From: Loxodes magnus
Lineage: Eukaryota > Ciliophora > Karyorelictea > Loxodida > Loxodidae
Assembly (NCBI GenBank): GCA_946699065.1
Contig: CAMPDV010001242.1
Span: 62,001 to 126,000, forward strand
Length of the DNA: 64,000 nt
Reading direction: 5' to 3'
Shown here: positions 26,001 through 39,605 of the stretch, piece by piece
Layout of the letters: each line of letters begins with the position of its first letter
Position numbering within the stretch: position 1 is the stretch's first letter
Translations under genes and position numbers: made by a program
Notes under the pieces: generated by a model
What the model saw: the letters and a program-made list of their open reading frames with translations, nothing else
Databases searched by the model: none
What the model was told of the DNA's origin: nothing

Positions 26001-29000
26001 TAGTATTATAATAGCTTTTAAAGGTTTCCAATTTTGAAAGTATAATAATAACTGAAAAATCTAGCTTATGCATTCTATCTTAAAAGTTTTATTATTAAAA
26101 TCAAACTAATTAATTATTACATATCTTAAATTAATAATATGAAGATCTAAAGAAGTCATTTATCTATAGGTTCCTTAAGAATTATAGTTTATTCTATTAC
26201 ATTTTTTTAAATAAGCATTATACAATACTTTAATTTCGTTACTTAAAAAGTTTTGCGTCATGCACCTCTATTATTATACTTGCTTATGTATTTACAACTT
26301 TCTTAATAACAAATTATCAGTGAATATGATGACACAATTATTTAAGTATGCGTCTTTTTCTAAGAGTTAACTAATCATCTTAGTAAAAACATGAGTAATA
26401 ATGAATATTTGCTAATAAAACATTTCGAGTTTCAAAAATGTTTTGATAAATGTCTAAATACAAGATTTTTCCAAAAAAGAAATCTCTCGATAATCATAAA
26501 TCATTTTTTCTCCTACTTTTTTGAATAAATAATTAAATTTTGTCTTAATTAAGTTACTAATTTTTTGAAAATATGATGATTAAAATTATATTCATAATCT
26601 AAATTTTCAACTAAAATTAGATAAATATTCTTTAATTAACATCAATGATCAGTTCAAAATTCTCATATAACATTTTCTTCGTAAACATTACTTTTTACGC
26701 TAATATTAAGAAGGTTTATAAATGTTATTACTTATAAGTTAAACATTTTAAAATGTTCTAATTTTTATTAATTTTCTTGGTATATTTTCTTACTGATTAT
26801 TTCAATAAAATGTTTTATTAACAGTCTCTCACCTATTCCTAAATTCTGTTAAATGCTTTTCTTTATCAAAAGGTTTTAACTCCAATTTTTTACTTATTAA
26901 TAATATTGACAATATTAACCCCATTCTATATATCTCTTGAAAATATTTCGTTACTGTTCGTCTAACAATTTATCAAAATCCTTTTCTAGAAACCTTCTAG
27001 CATTTTATCAATATTTTCTATCAGAAGTGTTATCAATCACTTTTATGCTTTATCTTTTTAATTAAAAAGAATGAGTAACACTTTGTCTGATAATACAAAA
27101 GTTCCTGGATCCAAGATTTTTAAGGAAACCGGCTTTGTAGAGGAAGACTATGAGGTACATATAATAGTACTTTTTGCATAAACGATAGAATATCTTTATT
27201 ATTGGTAGTTATTAACAAGAATACAATGGTATAATTTAAAAAAGTTGTGAGATGGCAGAATATTCAGAAAAAATGATTGTAACTTAGAATGCTCAATTCA
27301 AGCGGCTGTCAACAGAAAATGGTTCGAGAGATACTGAGAAAGAAAAGATTTGTTAAGAGACATGAAGAATGGAACAAATTTAAAGTAGAAGGTGAATTTT
27401 TTTAAACTTAACAAACTTTTGACAAAACTAATAATGTTGAAGTCACGTTAATCTATTTTTATGAGGCAGACGATAGTTGACAAAGTTAATAATTAAACTT
27501 AAAATCGTTTATAAATTAGGAAAAACCAAATTACCTTATAGAGAACTATTAATCTGAACTCTACTTCTGATCAATTAGTTTCTTATGTTTTAGTATTATA
27601 ATAGCTTTTAAAGGTTTCCAATTTTGAAAGTATAATAATAACTGAAAAATCTAGCTTATGCATTCTATCTTAAAAGTTTTATTATTAAAATCAAACTAAT
27701 TAATTATTACATATCTTAAATTAATAATATGAAGATCTAAAGAAGTCATTTATCTATAGGTTCCTTAAGAATTATAGTTTATTCTATTACATTTTTTTAA
27801 ATAAGCATTATACAATACTTTAATTTCGTTACTTAAAAAGTTTTGCGTCATGCACCTCTATTATTATACTTGCTTATGTATTTACAACTTTCTTAATAAC
27901 AAATTATCAGTGAATATGATGACACAATTATTTAAGTATGAGTCTTTTTCTAAGAGTTAACTAATCATCTTAGTAAAAACATGAGTAATAATGAATATTT
28001 TAATAAAAAGATTTCGAGTTTCAAAAATGTTTTGATAAATGTCTAAATACAAGATTTTTCCAAAAAAGAAATCTCTCGATAATCATAAATCATTTTTTCT
28101 CCTACTTTTTTGAATAAATAATTAAATTTTGTCTTAATTAAGTTACTAATTTTTTGAAAATATGATGATTAAAATTATATTCATAATCTAAATTTTCAAC
28201 TAAAATTAGATAAATATTCTTTAATTAACATCAATGATCAGTTCAAAATTCTCATATAACATTTTCTTCGTAAACATTACTTTTTACGCTAATATTAAGA
28301 AGGTTTATAAATGTTATTACTTATAAGTTAAACATTTTAAAATGTTCTAATTTTTATTAATTTTCTTGGTATATTTTCTTACTGATTATTTCAATAAAAT
28401 GTTTTATTAACAGTCTCTCACCTATTCCTAAATTCTGTTAAATGCTTTTCTTTATCAAAAGGTTTTAACTCCAATTTTTTACTTATTAATAATATTGACA
28501 ATATTAACCCCATTCTATATATCTCTTGAAAATATTTCGTTACTGTTCGTCTAACAATTTATCAAAATCCTTTTCTAGAAACCTTCTAGCATTTTATCAA
28601 TATTTTCTATCAGAAGTGTTATCAATCACTTTTATGCTTTATCTTTTTAATTAAAAAGAATGAGTAACACTTTGTCTGATAATACAAAAGTTCCTGGATC
28701 CAAGATTTTTAAGGAAACCGGCTTTGTAGAGGAAGACTATGAGGTACATATAATAGTACTTTTTGCATAAACGATAGAATATCTTTATTATTGGTAGTTA
28801 TTAACAAGAATACAATGGTATAATTTAAAAAAGTTGTGAGATGGCAGAATATTCAGAAAAAATGATTGTAACTTAGAATGCTCAATTCAAGCGGCTGTCA
28901 ACAGAAAATGGTTCGAGAGATACTGAGAAAGAAAATATTTGTTAAGAGACATGAAGAATGGAACAAATTTAAAGTAGAAGGTGAATTTTTTTAAACTTAA

Positions 29001-32000
29001 CAAACTTTTGACAAAACTAATAATGTTGAAGTCACGTTAATCTATTTTTATGAGGCAGACGATAGTTGACAAAGTTAATAATTAAACTTAAAATCGTTTA
29101 TAAATTAGGAAAAACCAAATTACCTTATAGAGAACTATTAATCTGAACTCTACTTCTGATCAATTAGTTTCTTATGTTTTAGTATTATAATAGCTTTTAA
29201 AGGTTTCCAATTTTGAAAGTATAATAATAACTGAAAAATCTAGCTTATGCATTCTATCTTAAAAGTTTTATTATTAAAATCAAACTAATTAATTATTACA
29301 TATCTTAAATTAATAATATGAAGATCTAAAGAAGTCATTTATCTATAGGTTCCTTAAGAATTATAGTTTATTCTATTACATTTTTTTAAATAAGCATTAT
29401 ACAATACTTTAATTTCGTTACTTAAGCATTAAAAAGTTTTGCGTCATGCACCTCTATTATTATACTTGCTTATGTATTTACAACTTTCTTAATAACAAAT
29501 TATCAGTGAATATGATGACACAATTATTTAAGTATGCGTCTTTTTCTAAGAGTTAACTAATCATCTTAGTAAAAACATGAGTAATAATGAATATTTGCTA
29601 ATAAAACATTTCGAGTTTCAAAAATGTTTTGATAAATGTCTAAATACAAGATTTTTCCAAAAAAGAAATCTCTCGATAATCATAAATCATTTTTTCTCCT
29701 ACTTTTTTGAATAAATAATTAAATTTTGTCTTAATTAAGTTACTAATTTTTTGAAAATATGATGATTAAAATTATATTCATAATCTAAATTTTCAACTAA
29801 AATTAGATAAATATTCTTTAATTAACATCAATGATCAGTTCAAAATTCTCATATAACATTTTCTTCGTAAACATTACTTTTTACGCTAATATTAAGAAGG
29901 TTTATAAATGTTATTACTTATAAGTTAAACATTTTAAAATGTTCTAATTTTTATTAATTTTCTTGGTATATTTTCTTACTGATTATTTCAATAAAATGTT
30001 TTATTAACAGTCTCTCACCTATTCCTAAATTCTTACTGATTATTTCAATAAAATGTTTTATTAACAGTCTCTCACCTATTCCTAAATTCCTGGATCCAAG
30101 ATTTTTAAGGAAACCGGCTTTGTAGAGGAAGACTATGAGGTACATATAATAGTACTTTTTGCATAAACGATAGAATATCTTTATTATTGGTAGTTATTAA
30201 CAAGAATACAATGGTATAATTTAAAAAAGTTGTGAGATGGCAGAATATTCAGAAAAAATGATTGTAACTTAGAATGCTCAATTCAAGCGGCTGTCAACAG
30301 AAAATGGTTCGAGAGATACTGAGAAAGAAAAGATTTGTTAAGAGACATGAAGAATGGAACAAATTTAAAGTAGAAGGTGAATTTTTTTAAACTTAACAAA
30401 CTTTTGACAAAACTAATAATGTTGAAGTCACGTTAATCTATTATTATGAGGCAGACGATAGTTGACAAAGTTAATAATTAAACTTAAAATCGTTTATAAA
30501 TTAGGAAAAACCAAATTACCTTATAGAGAACTATTAACCTGAACTCTACTTCTGATCAATTAGTTTCTTATGTTTTAGTATTATAATAGCTTTTAAAGGT
30601 TTCCAATTTTGAAAGTATAATAATAACTGAAAAATCTAGCTTATGCATTCTATCTTAAAAGTTTTATTATTAAAATCAAACTAATTAATTATTACATATC
30701 TTAAATTAATAATATGAAGATCTAAAGAAGTCATTTATCTATAGGTTCCTTAAGAATTATAGTTTATTCTATTACATTTTTTTAAATAAGCATCATACAA
30801 TACTTTAATTTCGTTAGCATTAAAAAGTTTTGCGTCATGCACCTCTATTATTATACTTGCTTATGTATTTACAACTTTCTTAATAACAAATTATCAGTGA
30901 ATATGATGACACAATTATTTAAGTATGAGCTCTCGTCTTTTTCTAAGAGTTAACTAATCATCTTAGTAAAAACATGAGTAATAATGAATATTTGCTAATA
31001 AAACATTTCGAGTTTCAAAAATGTTTTGATAAATGTCTAAATACAAGATTTTTCCAAAAAAGAAATCTCTCGATAATCATAAATCATTTTTTCTCCTACT
31101 TTTTTGAATAAATAATTAAATTTTGTCTTAATTAAGTTACTAATTTTTTGAAAATATGATGATTAAAATTATATTCATAATCTAAATTTTCAACTAAAAT
31201 TAGATAAATATTCTTTAATTAACATCAATGATCAGTTCAAAATTCTCATATAACATTTTCTTCGTAAACATTACTTTTTACGCTAATATTAAGAAGGTTT
31301 ATAAATGTTATTACTTATAAGTTAAACATTTTAAAATGTTCTAATTTTTATTAATTTTCTTGGTATATTTTCTTACTGATTATTTCAATAAAATGTTTTA
31401 TTAACAGTCTCTCACCTATTCCTAAATTCTGTTAAATGCTTTTCTTTATCAAAAGGTTTTAACTCCAATTTTTTACTTATTAATAATATTGACAATATTA
31501 ACCCCATTCTATATATCTCTTGAAAATATTTCGTTACTGTTCGTCTAACAATTATCAAAATCCTTTTCTAGAAACCTTCTAGCATTTTATCAATATTTTC
31601 TATCAGAAGTGTTATCAATCACTTTTATGCTTTATCTTTTTAATTAAAAAGAATGAGTAACACTTTGTCTGATAATACAAAAGTTCCTGGATCCAAGATT
31701 TTTAAGGAAACCGGCTTTGTAGAGGAAGACTATGAGGTACATATAATAGTACTTTTTGCATAAACGATAGAATATCTTTATTATTGGTAGTTATTAACAA
31801 GAATACAATGGTATAATTTAAAAAAGTTGTGAGATGGCAGAATATTCAGAAAAAATGATTGTAACTTAGAATGCTCAATTCAAGCGGCTGTCAACAGAAA
31901 ATGGTTCGAGAGATACTGAGAAAGAAAATATTTGTTAAGAGACATGAAGAATGGAACAAATTTAAAGTAGAAGGTGAATTTTTTTAAACTTAACAAACTT

Positions 32001-34187
32001 TTGACAAAACTAATAATGTTGAAGTCACGTTAATCTATTATTATGAGGCAGACGATAGTTGACAAAGTTAATAATTAAACTTAAAATCGTTTATAAATTA
32101 GGAAAAACCAAATTACCTTATAGAGAACTATTAACCTGAACTCTACTTCTGATCAATTAGTTTCTTATGTTTTAGTATTATAATAGCTTTTAAAGGTTTC
32201 CAATTTTGAAAGTATAATAATAACTGAAAAATCTAGCTTATGCATTCTATCTTAAAAGTTTTATTATTAAAATCAAACTAATTAATTATTACATATCTTA
32301 AATTAATAATATGAAGATCTAAAGAAGTCATTTATCTATAGGTTCCTTAAGAATTATAGTTTATTCTATTACATTTTTTTAAATAAGCATTATACAATAC
32401 TTTAATTTCGTTACTTAAAAAGTTTTGCGTCATGCACCTCTATTATTATACTTGCTTATGTATTTACAACTTTCTTAATAACAAATTATCAGTGAATATG
32501 ATGACACAATTATTTAAGTATGAGCTCTCGTCTTTTTCTAAGAGTTAACTAATCATCTTAGTAAAAACATGAGTAATAATGAATATTTGCTAATAAAACA
32601 TTTCGAGTTTCAAAAATGTTTTGATAAATGTCTAAATACAAGATTTTTCCAAAAAAGAAATCTCTCGATAATCATAAATCATTTTTTCTCCTACTTTTTT
32701 GAATAAATAATTAAATTTTGTCTTAATTAAGTTACTAATTTTTTGAAAATATGATGATTAAAATTATATTCATAATCTAAATTTTCAACTAAAATTAGAT
32801 AAATATTCTTTAATTAACATCAATGATCAGTTCAAAATTCTCATATAACATTTTCTTCGTAAACATTACTTTTTACGCTAATATTAAGAAGGTTTATAAA
32901 TGTTATTACTTATAAGTTAAACATTTTAAAATGTTCTAATTTTTATTAATTTTCTTGGTATATTTTCTTACTGATTATTTCAATAAAATGTTTTATTAAC
33001 AGTCTCTCACCTATTCCTAAATTCTGTTAAATGCTTTTCTTTATCAAAAGGTTTTAACTCCAATTTTTTACTTATTAATAATATTGACAATATTAACCCC
33101 ATTCTATATATCTCTTGAAAATATTTCGTTACTGTTCGTCTAACAATCTATCAAAATCCTTTTCTAGAAACCTTCTAGCATTTTATCAATATTTTCTATC
33201 AGAAGTGTTATCAATCACTTTTATGCTTTATCTTTTTAATTAAAAAGAATGAGTAACACTTTGTCTGATAATACAAAAGTTCCTGGATCCAAGATTTTTA
33301 AGGAAACCGGCTTTGTAGAGGAAGACTATGAGGTACATATAATAGTACTTTTTGCATAAACGATAGAATATCTTTATTATTGGTAGTTATTAACAAGAAT
33401 ACAATGGTATAATTTAAAAAAGTTGTGAGATGGCAGAATATTCAGAAAAAATGATTGTAACTTAGAATGCTCAATTCAAGCGGCTGTCAACAGAAAATGG
33501 TTCGAGAGATACTGAGAAAGAAAATATTTGTTAAGAGACATGAAGAATGGAACAAATTTAAAGTAGAAGGTGAATATTTTTAAACTTAACAAACTTTTGA
33601 CAAAACTAATAATGTTGAAGTCACGTTAATCTATTATTATGAGGCAGACGATAGTTGACAAAGTTAATAATTAAACTTAAAATCGTTTATAAATTAGGAA
33701 AAACCAAATTACCTTATAGAGAACTATTAATCTGAACTCTACTTCTGATCAATTAGTTTCTTATGTTTTAGTATTATAATAGCTTTTAAAGGTTTCCAAT
33801 TTTGAAAGTATAATAATAACTGAAAAATCTAGCTTATGCATTCTATCTTAAAAGTTTTATTATTAAAATCAAACTAATTAATTATTACATATCTTAAATT
33901 AATAATATGAAGATCTAAAGAAGTCATTTATCTATAGGTTCCTTAAGAATTATAGTTTATTCTATTACATTTTTTTAAATAAGCATTATACAATACTTTA
34001 ATTTCGTTACTTAAAAAGTTTTGCGTCATGCACCTCTATTATTATACTTGCTTATGTATTTACAACTTTCTTAATAACAAATTATCAGTGAATATGATGA
34101 CACAATTATTTAAGTATGAGCTCTCGTCTTTTTCTAAGAGTTAACTAATCATCTTAGTAAAAACATGAGTAATAATGAATATTTTTT
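17007..34187 (+). repeat. Tandem satellite array, about eleven 1.59-kb units
   Basis: Near-identical direct repeats. The internal landmark ATGAGTAACACTTTG recurs at 17520, 19110, 20707, 22297, 23887, 25481, 27071, 28660, 31653 and 33249, a period of 1589-1597 bp. One unit (landmark missing near 30.07 kb) has lost about 190 bp and carries a 57-bp tandem duplication starting at 29975 and 30032. Units differ by a few substitutions and by small indels: a 7-bp AGCATTA-type insertion at about 19875, 29426 and 30819, and variable bases after AAGTATG at the CGTC/AGTC/CTCTCGTC site. The last three units share private variants (TATTATTATG, AGCTCTCGTC), which points to local homogenisation. The array starts inside TAATTTTTTG and ends after ATGAGTAATAATGAATATT. 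Confidence 0.97.
17520..17940 (+). other. ORF-like, G+C-richer segment of each satellite unit
   Basis: In every intact unit the only compositionally gene-like part starts at this ATG. The first exon-like stretch reads MSNTLSDNTKVPGSKIFKET then GFVEEDYE. It is followed by GTACAT...ACGATAG (34 bp, GT-AG). If that is removed, the frame goes on as NIFIIGSYQQEYNGII and EMAEYSEKMIVTQNAQFK. Without splicing, other frames are also open, for example KRFVKRHEEWNKFKVEGEF then TNNVEVTLIYFYEADDS ending in TGA. I cannot choose between frames. The segment may be a captured gene fragment, a small multicopy gene, or only the least decayed part of the repeat. Confidence 0.3.
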
Positions 34188-34619
34188 AAAAAGATTTAAA
34201 AAATCGTATCTTTTTACATTAATATCTTTTCGATTCTTTTATTTTCTTTTTATTTTAAAATTTTTTATATTTTATTTAAAAGAGATAAGCTTTTATTCAA
34301 AATATTGTAAAATTTTAATCACAATTTTCATTTTTCTCATAATTTACACTTTTTTTAGAAAATTTGAGGCTGATTTTAGTTAATTAACTTTTTCATTTGA
34401 AGAGATAAAAGTTATATTGTCTAAAATGATTTTTGTTCTTTTGATTCTATTTATATTTATTTATTTTTATTTAAATTTTTCTGTTCTAAAAAGAGTTTTT
34501 TTTTTTATCATTTTTTTTTAGATTTAATTTGCTTTTCTCTATTTTATTTAAGAAAATAGTTAAGATTATTTTTTAATTAAAAAAATTAAAAATCTTAAAT
34601 TAACATATTTAAATAAAAC
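34188..34619. other. A+T-rich flank of the satellite array
   Basis: Long T and A runs directly after the last satellite unit. An open frame at 34165-34383 is hydrophobic low-complexity sequence and is not supported as a gene. Confidence 0.4.
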
Positions 34620-35021
34620 TTATTTAATAACACTTATCACCTCGTTTCGCTCAGCTCTTTTTTTATTTTATTTAATATTTTTAAAGCTGTTCTCAAATGA
34701 TTGATTACATTCTTTTTGTTCAAAAAAATACTTCATCTTCTCCAATAGGGGAATATTTTTATCTATAATTTGCCTTAAATCTTGATTCAAGGTATCAGTC
34801 TTCTTGAATAAGGTCCAAATAAATATTAGTTTTTAAGTCATAATTAAATGCTCGTCATTCAAACTTTCATACTTCTGGTTAGAACGCTCGGGGTAAGTTA
34901 GACATTTCTAAGTGATGCTTATCTACCCTTCCCCGTGATGGCTTCTAGTGCAGATTACTCGCAATGCAGTATACACTGCCCCAGATTACCTACTTGTTCT
35001 CCACATGCACCCGACATCCAT
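34620..35021 (-). CDS. Coiled-coil ORF with retroposon-type A(n)TGG start
   Basis: Read on the minus strand from ATG 35021, which follows an A run as in the retroposon family. One frame without internal TGA runs about 133 codons. The N-terminal part is G+C-rich (MDVGCMWRTSRQSG, then RSHHGEGQISITQKCLTYP). A charged helical part follows (ERSNQKYESLNDEH, then TLNQDLRQIIDKNIPLLEKM), and a basic end (QNKKRAERNEV). The frame then runs into A+T-rich DNA without a TGA, so the 3' end is arbitrary (a TAA at 34620). The start context and coiled coil suggest a member of the ORF1-only retroposon family truncated before the zinc knuckle. No target-site duplication was identified. On first sight the G+C-rich 150 bp looked like an RNA gene, but the continuous frame explains it better. 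Confidence 0.45.
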
Positions 35022-36375
35022 TTTTTTGAATATATAATATAATGCTGCAAATAAAATGAATTTTTTTATAAAAAGTCAAATTTAATTTCTTCTTTTTCAT
35101 TCCTATTTTATCTAAAAAATTAATGAGCTTATTTATAATTAAGTAGCAAAGGTTATTAGTATTGTATATTTTATACAAAATAAATTTATCTTAAATAAGT
35201 AAATTTACTTATTTTAATATATTTTTGTAATTTTATAAAATTGAGAATTTGAATTTTTTTAAGTTTTTTTATCAAGTATTAATTTATTAAAAAGTTTTTT
35301 ATAGCTCATTTATTTTGAATAATGATTGCAATTAAAATATAATTTTGACAAATAATTTAAATTTTTAATTTATAAATGTTTAAACAAAAAATATAAACAT
35401 AAGCTTTTTACTAAAAATAAAAATGTTTATAATTTGATTTTTCTATCAAATTACGGGATTTTTGATAGACTTTTAAATATCATATATCAAACTATAAATA
35501 AATTTATTTATCTTTATAAAATAATTAAAAATGATTATATTTATTCTTTAGCGTTAGCATATACTGAAGATTAGTTTTTCATATTGGAAAAAATTTCACA
35601 GTGAAAACATTTTAATCATATTTTGAATGAAATTAGAAAAGCAAATAAAGCAAGATAGTTAAAAATTAAGAAATTAATAATATTAATTTAAAATTTAACT
35701 CTCAAAACAAAAAATATTTCTATAATTTTCAATTTTTATACAATTGAGTGAAGAAAAATTAAATTATTTATGAAAAAATAAAAAAAATTATTTAAATGAA
35801 TTTAACATAATATAAAAACTTTTTTCCTCTTATATTTTTAAAAAATATGAAATAGTTAAAAATATAAAAATTCATTAATTTTTATAATTTGAATAAGATA
35901 AAAATTATAAAAATTAAATAACTTTTAAATTTATTATTTATGCTAAAATAACAAAAGTATATTAAATAATCATAAGAAAAAAAAATTGCTTTATTTGAAA
36001 ATTTATTAATAATATAACTGTAAGTAATAATTTCATAAAGAATATTTTTAATCTAAATTATATTTATTATAATTTAATTTATAGTTAATAAATTTGAAAA
36101 CAAGGAAATTAAAATATGTTATTAATTTTAATTTACGGAATAAAACCTATTGAAGAAAAAAAAAATTTATGAATTTAATTATTATTATTTTATTTGTTTA
36201 AGTAGTTGATTTTCGTTATAAATAAGTATATAAAATTGATTATAAAGCACGTAGTACCTTGTTTGTACAGCTTTTTCATTATTTATATTGATATTAAAAA
36301 GTGTTTTCATTAAAAATAAGTCTTATTCAATTTTAAGTTTATTTTAGATTTAAACAAATTGTTATATATAAAAAA
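35022..36375. other. Gene-poor A+T-rich spacer
   Basis: Very A+T-rich, no RNA gene, no repeat recognised; ends at the A-run that precedes the retroposon ORF at 36376. Confidence 0.45.
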
Positions 36376-37089
36376 ATGGCACCTAAAAACCAAAAATCTT
36401 CAAACTATACTAATAAAATATAATAAGGAATATAAATTTATCTTTAACATCAACTAAACGAGAATCTTATACTCTAACAGGTAGTCTAAGAACTTTCAAG
36501 CAAAGTATGTTTTCTAATTTAGCAAGTTAATTAGCTAAAACAGGAAAACAATTGATTAAAATAAGAAATCGTTAGTAGACCATCTGATCGGCAAATATAC
36601 TCATTAATCCAGCAGAATGAATAAAAATTAAAAAGAATAGAATATGAAAATAATCAGGAAATACAAAATATGATAAACTATGATTTCATGGATGTAGATA
36701 CATAGAAAGAAGAAATAAATTAAGCATTAATTTATACATAAAGAAGACCGATAATAAGGTGCTGATACTGCTAGAAGTAAGATAAGAAACTGTTGGAAAT
36801 TTTAGGAAAAAAGAAAAACAGAAGAACGAAAGACATTAACGAAAATATTTAGAATATACTGCACAAAAGAAGCAAAATTATGCAGAAGAAAAGAACAATA
36901 ATCATTCAAGTAATACCTCGAATACTAATAGAAGCAAGAGAACGGAATAAATAAAATACAGATTTTATGTAGAAAAGCTTAAGAAGACAAATTTCAGTGT
37001 AAACAAAGGAAAGCGAGAAATAGTACAAGTTTATTCCGAAGAAGAAAATTTCTGATTAAAAAAAATTTATAAAAACTCTAATTTTGTGA
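36376..37089 (+). CDS. ORF1-type protein of a small retroposon (coiled coil plus knuckle relic)
   Basis: One frame from ATG 36376 (in TATAAAAAAATGG) to TGA 37087-37089, 238 codons. TAA/TAG are read as Gln and two internal TGAs as Trp, at 36553-36555 (QENNWLKQE) and 36763-36765. Domains in order: basic start (MAPKNQKSSNY), a Gln-rich coiled coil (residues about 30-105), an M-D-V-D motif (NYDFMDVDTQKEE) and CWYCQKQDKK. The last is the first half of a zinc knuckle in which TGA fills the aromatic position between the first two Cys. The His and last Cys are not preserved. A long basic C terminus follows (KKKNRRTKD, RRQISVQTKESEK). The 3' non-coding end TTTAATAAATTATGTTATT near 37120 is shared with the relative at 59.93-61.6 kb. 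It probably encodes an RNA-binding, Gag-like protein. Confidence 0.6.
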
Positions 37090-37396
37090 TTAGCCAAATA
37101 AAGGCGAAGTCACTTTAATAAATTATGTTATTATGTTATAACTTTTTATGCAAATTTAAGAGAAGAGTAATTTATAATTGTCCTAGTCAGTCAAAGAGTT
37201 TTTTATTTAAATTATTTAAAAGGATTAAATTGTTTATTTTTAATTTAAATAATCTTCCTTAAATTTAAATAGATATATTTTATAATAAACATTAGTATTT
37301 TTTAAGTTTTAGCTAATTCTAAATAGATAAAATTAGAATAGATAGCTTTCTTTATTATTAACATATTTAAATACTTTTTATTACTATTTAATTAAA

Positions 37397-37468
37397 TCCG
37401 CATTAGTCTAGTGGTCAGGATATTCGGCTCTCACCCGAAAGACCCGGGTTCAAGCCCCGGATGCGGAA
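37397..37468 (+). tRNA. tRNA-Glu (anticodon CTC)
   Basis: Full cloverleaf: acceptor TCCGCAT/ATGCGGA, D arm with GTGGTCAGGAT, anticodon loop CTCTCAC (CTC, decoding GAG), T arm CCGGGTTCAAGCCCCGG. Discriminator A; CCA is not encoded; no intron. B box GGTTCAAGCCC and a T run downstream fit Pol III transcription. Confidence 0.96.
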
Positions 37469-37505
37469 CTATTTTGTTATTTCTAATAAGTAATAATATT
37501 AAAAA

Positions 37506-37578
37506 CGCCCAACGTGGGGCTCGAACCCACGACCACCAGATTAAGAGTCTGACGCTCTACCGACTGAGCTAGCCGGGC
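37506..37578 (-). tRNA. tRNA-Lys (anticodon CTT)
   Basis: Minus strand: acceptor GCCCGGC/GTTGGGC, D arm AGCTCAGTCGGTAGAGC, anticodon loop ACTCTTAA (CTT, decoding AAG), T arm GTGGGTTCGAGCCCCAC. Followed by a TTTTT terminator. It converges with the neighbouring tRNA-Glu at a distance of about 37 bp. Confidence 0.96.
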
Positions 37579-37609
37579 TTTACTTTATAAGAATGAAATA
37601 ACTTAAATG

Positions 37610-38408
37610 TTAAATAAATTTATATTAAATTAGAAATTATTATTTAACTAAATTATTTATTTAATCTCCTTATTTTTGCTTTACACACTAACAAAATTAT
37701 AACTAATGTTTAAATCTTTAAAATAACTTTATTTAAACCTTAGTTATTTAAGCTTAATTTATAATTAAGTTAAAGAGTATTTTGATTTAAATCTTATAAA
37801 ATAGATAATTTCTAATTAATTAATTTTAGTTTCATAATTTTCTTTTATACTTTAAAATTAATTTTTATTTAATATGATAAGATGTTTGCAAAATCAAATT
37901 TACTATAAATCCATTTAGTAACTATTATATCAAGCCCATAAATATGCCAAGTTAATTTTATCGTAAAGTTATGGAGTTAGGATGGAAACAATATTTAATA
38001 TTTGAAGGCAGAAGATAAAAATAAAACTAAGCGTATTTTATCTTTAATCAGTCTAAAAGTTTCTTTCTAAACATAAGTTTAATTTTTTTGCTACTATTTT
38101 ATTAAATAAAAATAATCTAAAAATAATTATTTTTAAGCTTTACTAAATCAAATGATTGATAACTTTATTTTTACTTTTTTTTATATTAGAAAATAATATT
38201 AATTTTAGATAAAAGATAAAGTGATTTAAAAGCTTTGACGAATTTTGGATTAGATGCTTTCTGATTTCTTTAAAGAAAAAGATAGTAGTTTATTTATTAT
38301 TAAAGCTATTACTTGACTTTTTTAAAATAAGCTGATAAAATAAAGGAATCATTTATTTAAGTAATTAAATAACTTTTATTTATAAAGTATTAATTTAAAT
38401 TTAATTTA
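37610..38408. other. A+T-rich spacer
   Basis: No RNA gene, repeat or domain-bearing frame recognised. Confidence 0.4.
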
Positions 38409-38627
38409 ATGTTTAAGCAGCACTATTATTTCAACAGTAGCCTTGATAAACTTTACATTTATACAAATGAAAGATTTATATAAGTTAAAGAAGCGAAATT
38501 TATAGCTGAGCAATTTATTATAAAATTCAAACAAAACATACAAGTTCTCCTGCTTTATAGCAAAGCAAGATATGAATTAGTTTTTATTAAATAGAATTTT
38601 TAGAAAAAATATTAAATTAAAAAGTGA
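38409..38627 (+). CDS. Small hypothetical ORF, 72 codons
   Basis: ATG 38409 to TGA 38625-38627 with no internal TGA and a few TAA/TAG as Gln. The sequence is mixed and protein-like (YYFNSSLDKLYIYTNERFIQ, then KEAKFIAEQFIIKFKQN). No family is recognised, and a frame this short can be open by chance. Confidence 0.28.
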
Positions 38628-39605
38628 AAATCTTCTAAATTTTGATTGGTAGGTTGTTTCTAAATTTTTATTAATTGAAGATATTTATAACTCTTCACCA
38701 AATAAAACTTAGGTAATAAAGGAGACTGAATATATTTATATAAAACTTAATTTACTCTTAGCGCTGTGGATTTTATTATAAGTGAACATAATCAGAAAAC
38801 TAAGTTCATCAATAAATTCCTTGTTTTCCTTTTATATTTTAAGTTAATTTAAAATAAGCTATAATTATCTGATGTTTTTAGTTATAATAAGCTTCTTTGG
38901 ATAAATTAATTATTAAAAGCATAAAACTTCAAATTTTTCTTTTTTTTGTTTATTTTTTAATTAACTAAATCTCTATAATTTTTTCTTTAATTTGGATTCC
39001 TAAAAAAATTATTTTGAATATGCTTTTTAAATATAAGTTACTAGTTTTGCATAATATCTTTTAAGTTCTAGTAAATAATTATAAAGATAGAAAGAGCTAT
39101 CTACTAGTAATTTAGAATGAAAATAAAAAAATTAAATAAATTAAAAGAATTTTATTAAATCAAAACTTTGCCAGTTTAATATATATTGATTTTAATTATT
39201 CCACCTAATAATTATTAATTATTAATAGATGCTCGATTGTAAAAATTTTTATTTTATAGATTATGAAATAAAAGAAATAATTATTATTTTAGCCTTTTAT
39301 AGGATTCTTTCTTATGCTTATTTGTTTAAGCATCAATTAATACAGTTCTTTATTTTAAAAATTTTTATTTTTTTTCATCTGAAATGTTTCTTATCTTTCA
39401 TTAATCTCTCGAAATTTAAATAAAACTTAAAAATAAAAATTGATAGATATTGTCTTAATTGTAATTTGTAAGCTATTAATTAAGATTTTTTATTAATTTG
39501 TTGTTTATTTTCTAAATCTTTAGTTAATTTTAATTTCTATCAAATAATTAAGAATTAAATTAATAGCTCAACTTTAAATTCGATATTTTTTATTTATTTT
39601 ATAAA

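Larger units (their letters stand above)
37364..37609 (+). repeat. Left arm of a 246-bp inverted repeat carrying two tRNA genes
   Basis: This block, from ATTTAAATACTTTTTATTAC to the ACTTAAAT end, recurs almost identically and inverted at 50215-50460. Apart from the tRNAs it includes about 30 bp on either side and the spacer between them. The two copies differ by only a few bases, mainly in the spacer. Confidence 0.9.

Noticed and set aside
17007..34187. CRISPR or rDNA-type repeat
   Set aside because: Units are 1.59 kb, contiguous and without spacers, and contain no rRNA sequence.
34850..35025. G+C-rich block with small hairpins and a T7 run, first considered a Pol III RNA gene
   Set aside because: A continuous minus-strand frame from an A-run ATGG explains the composition and continues well past the G+C-rich part.
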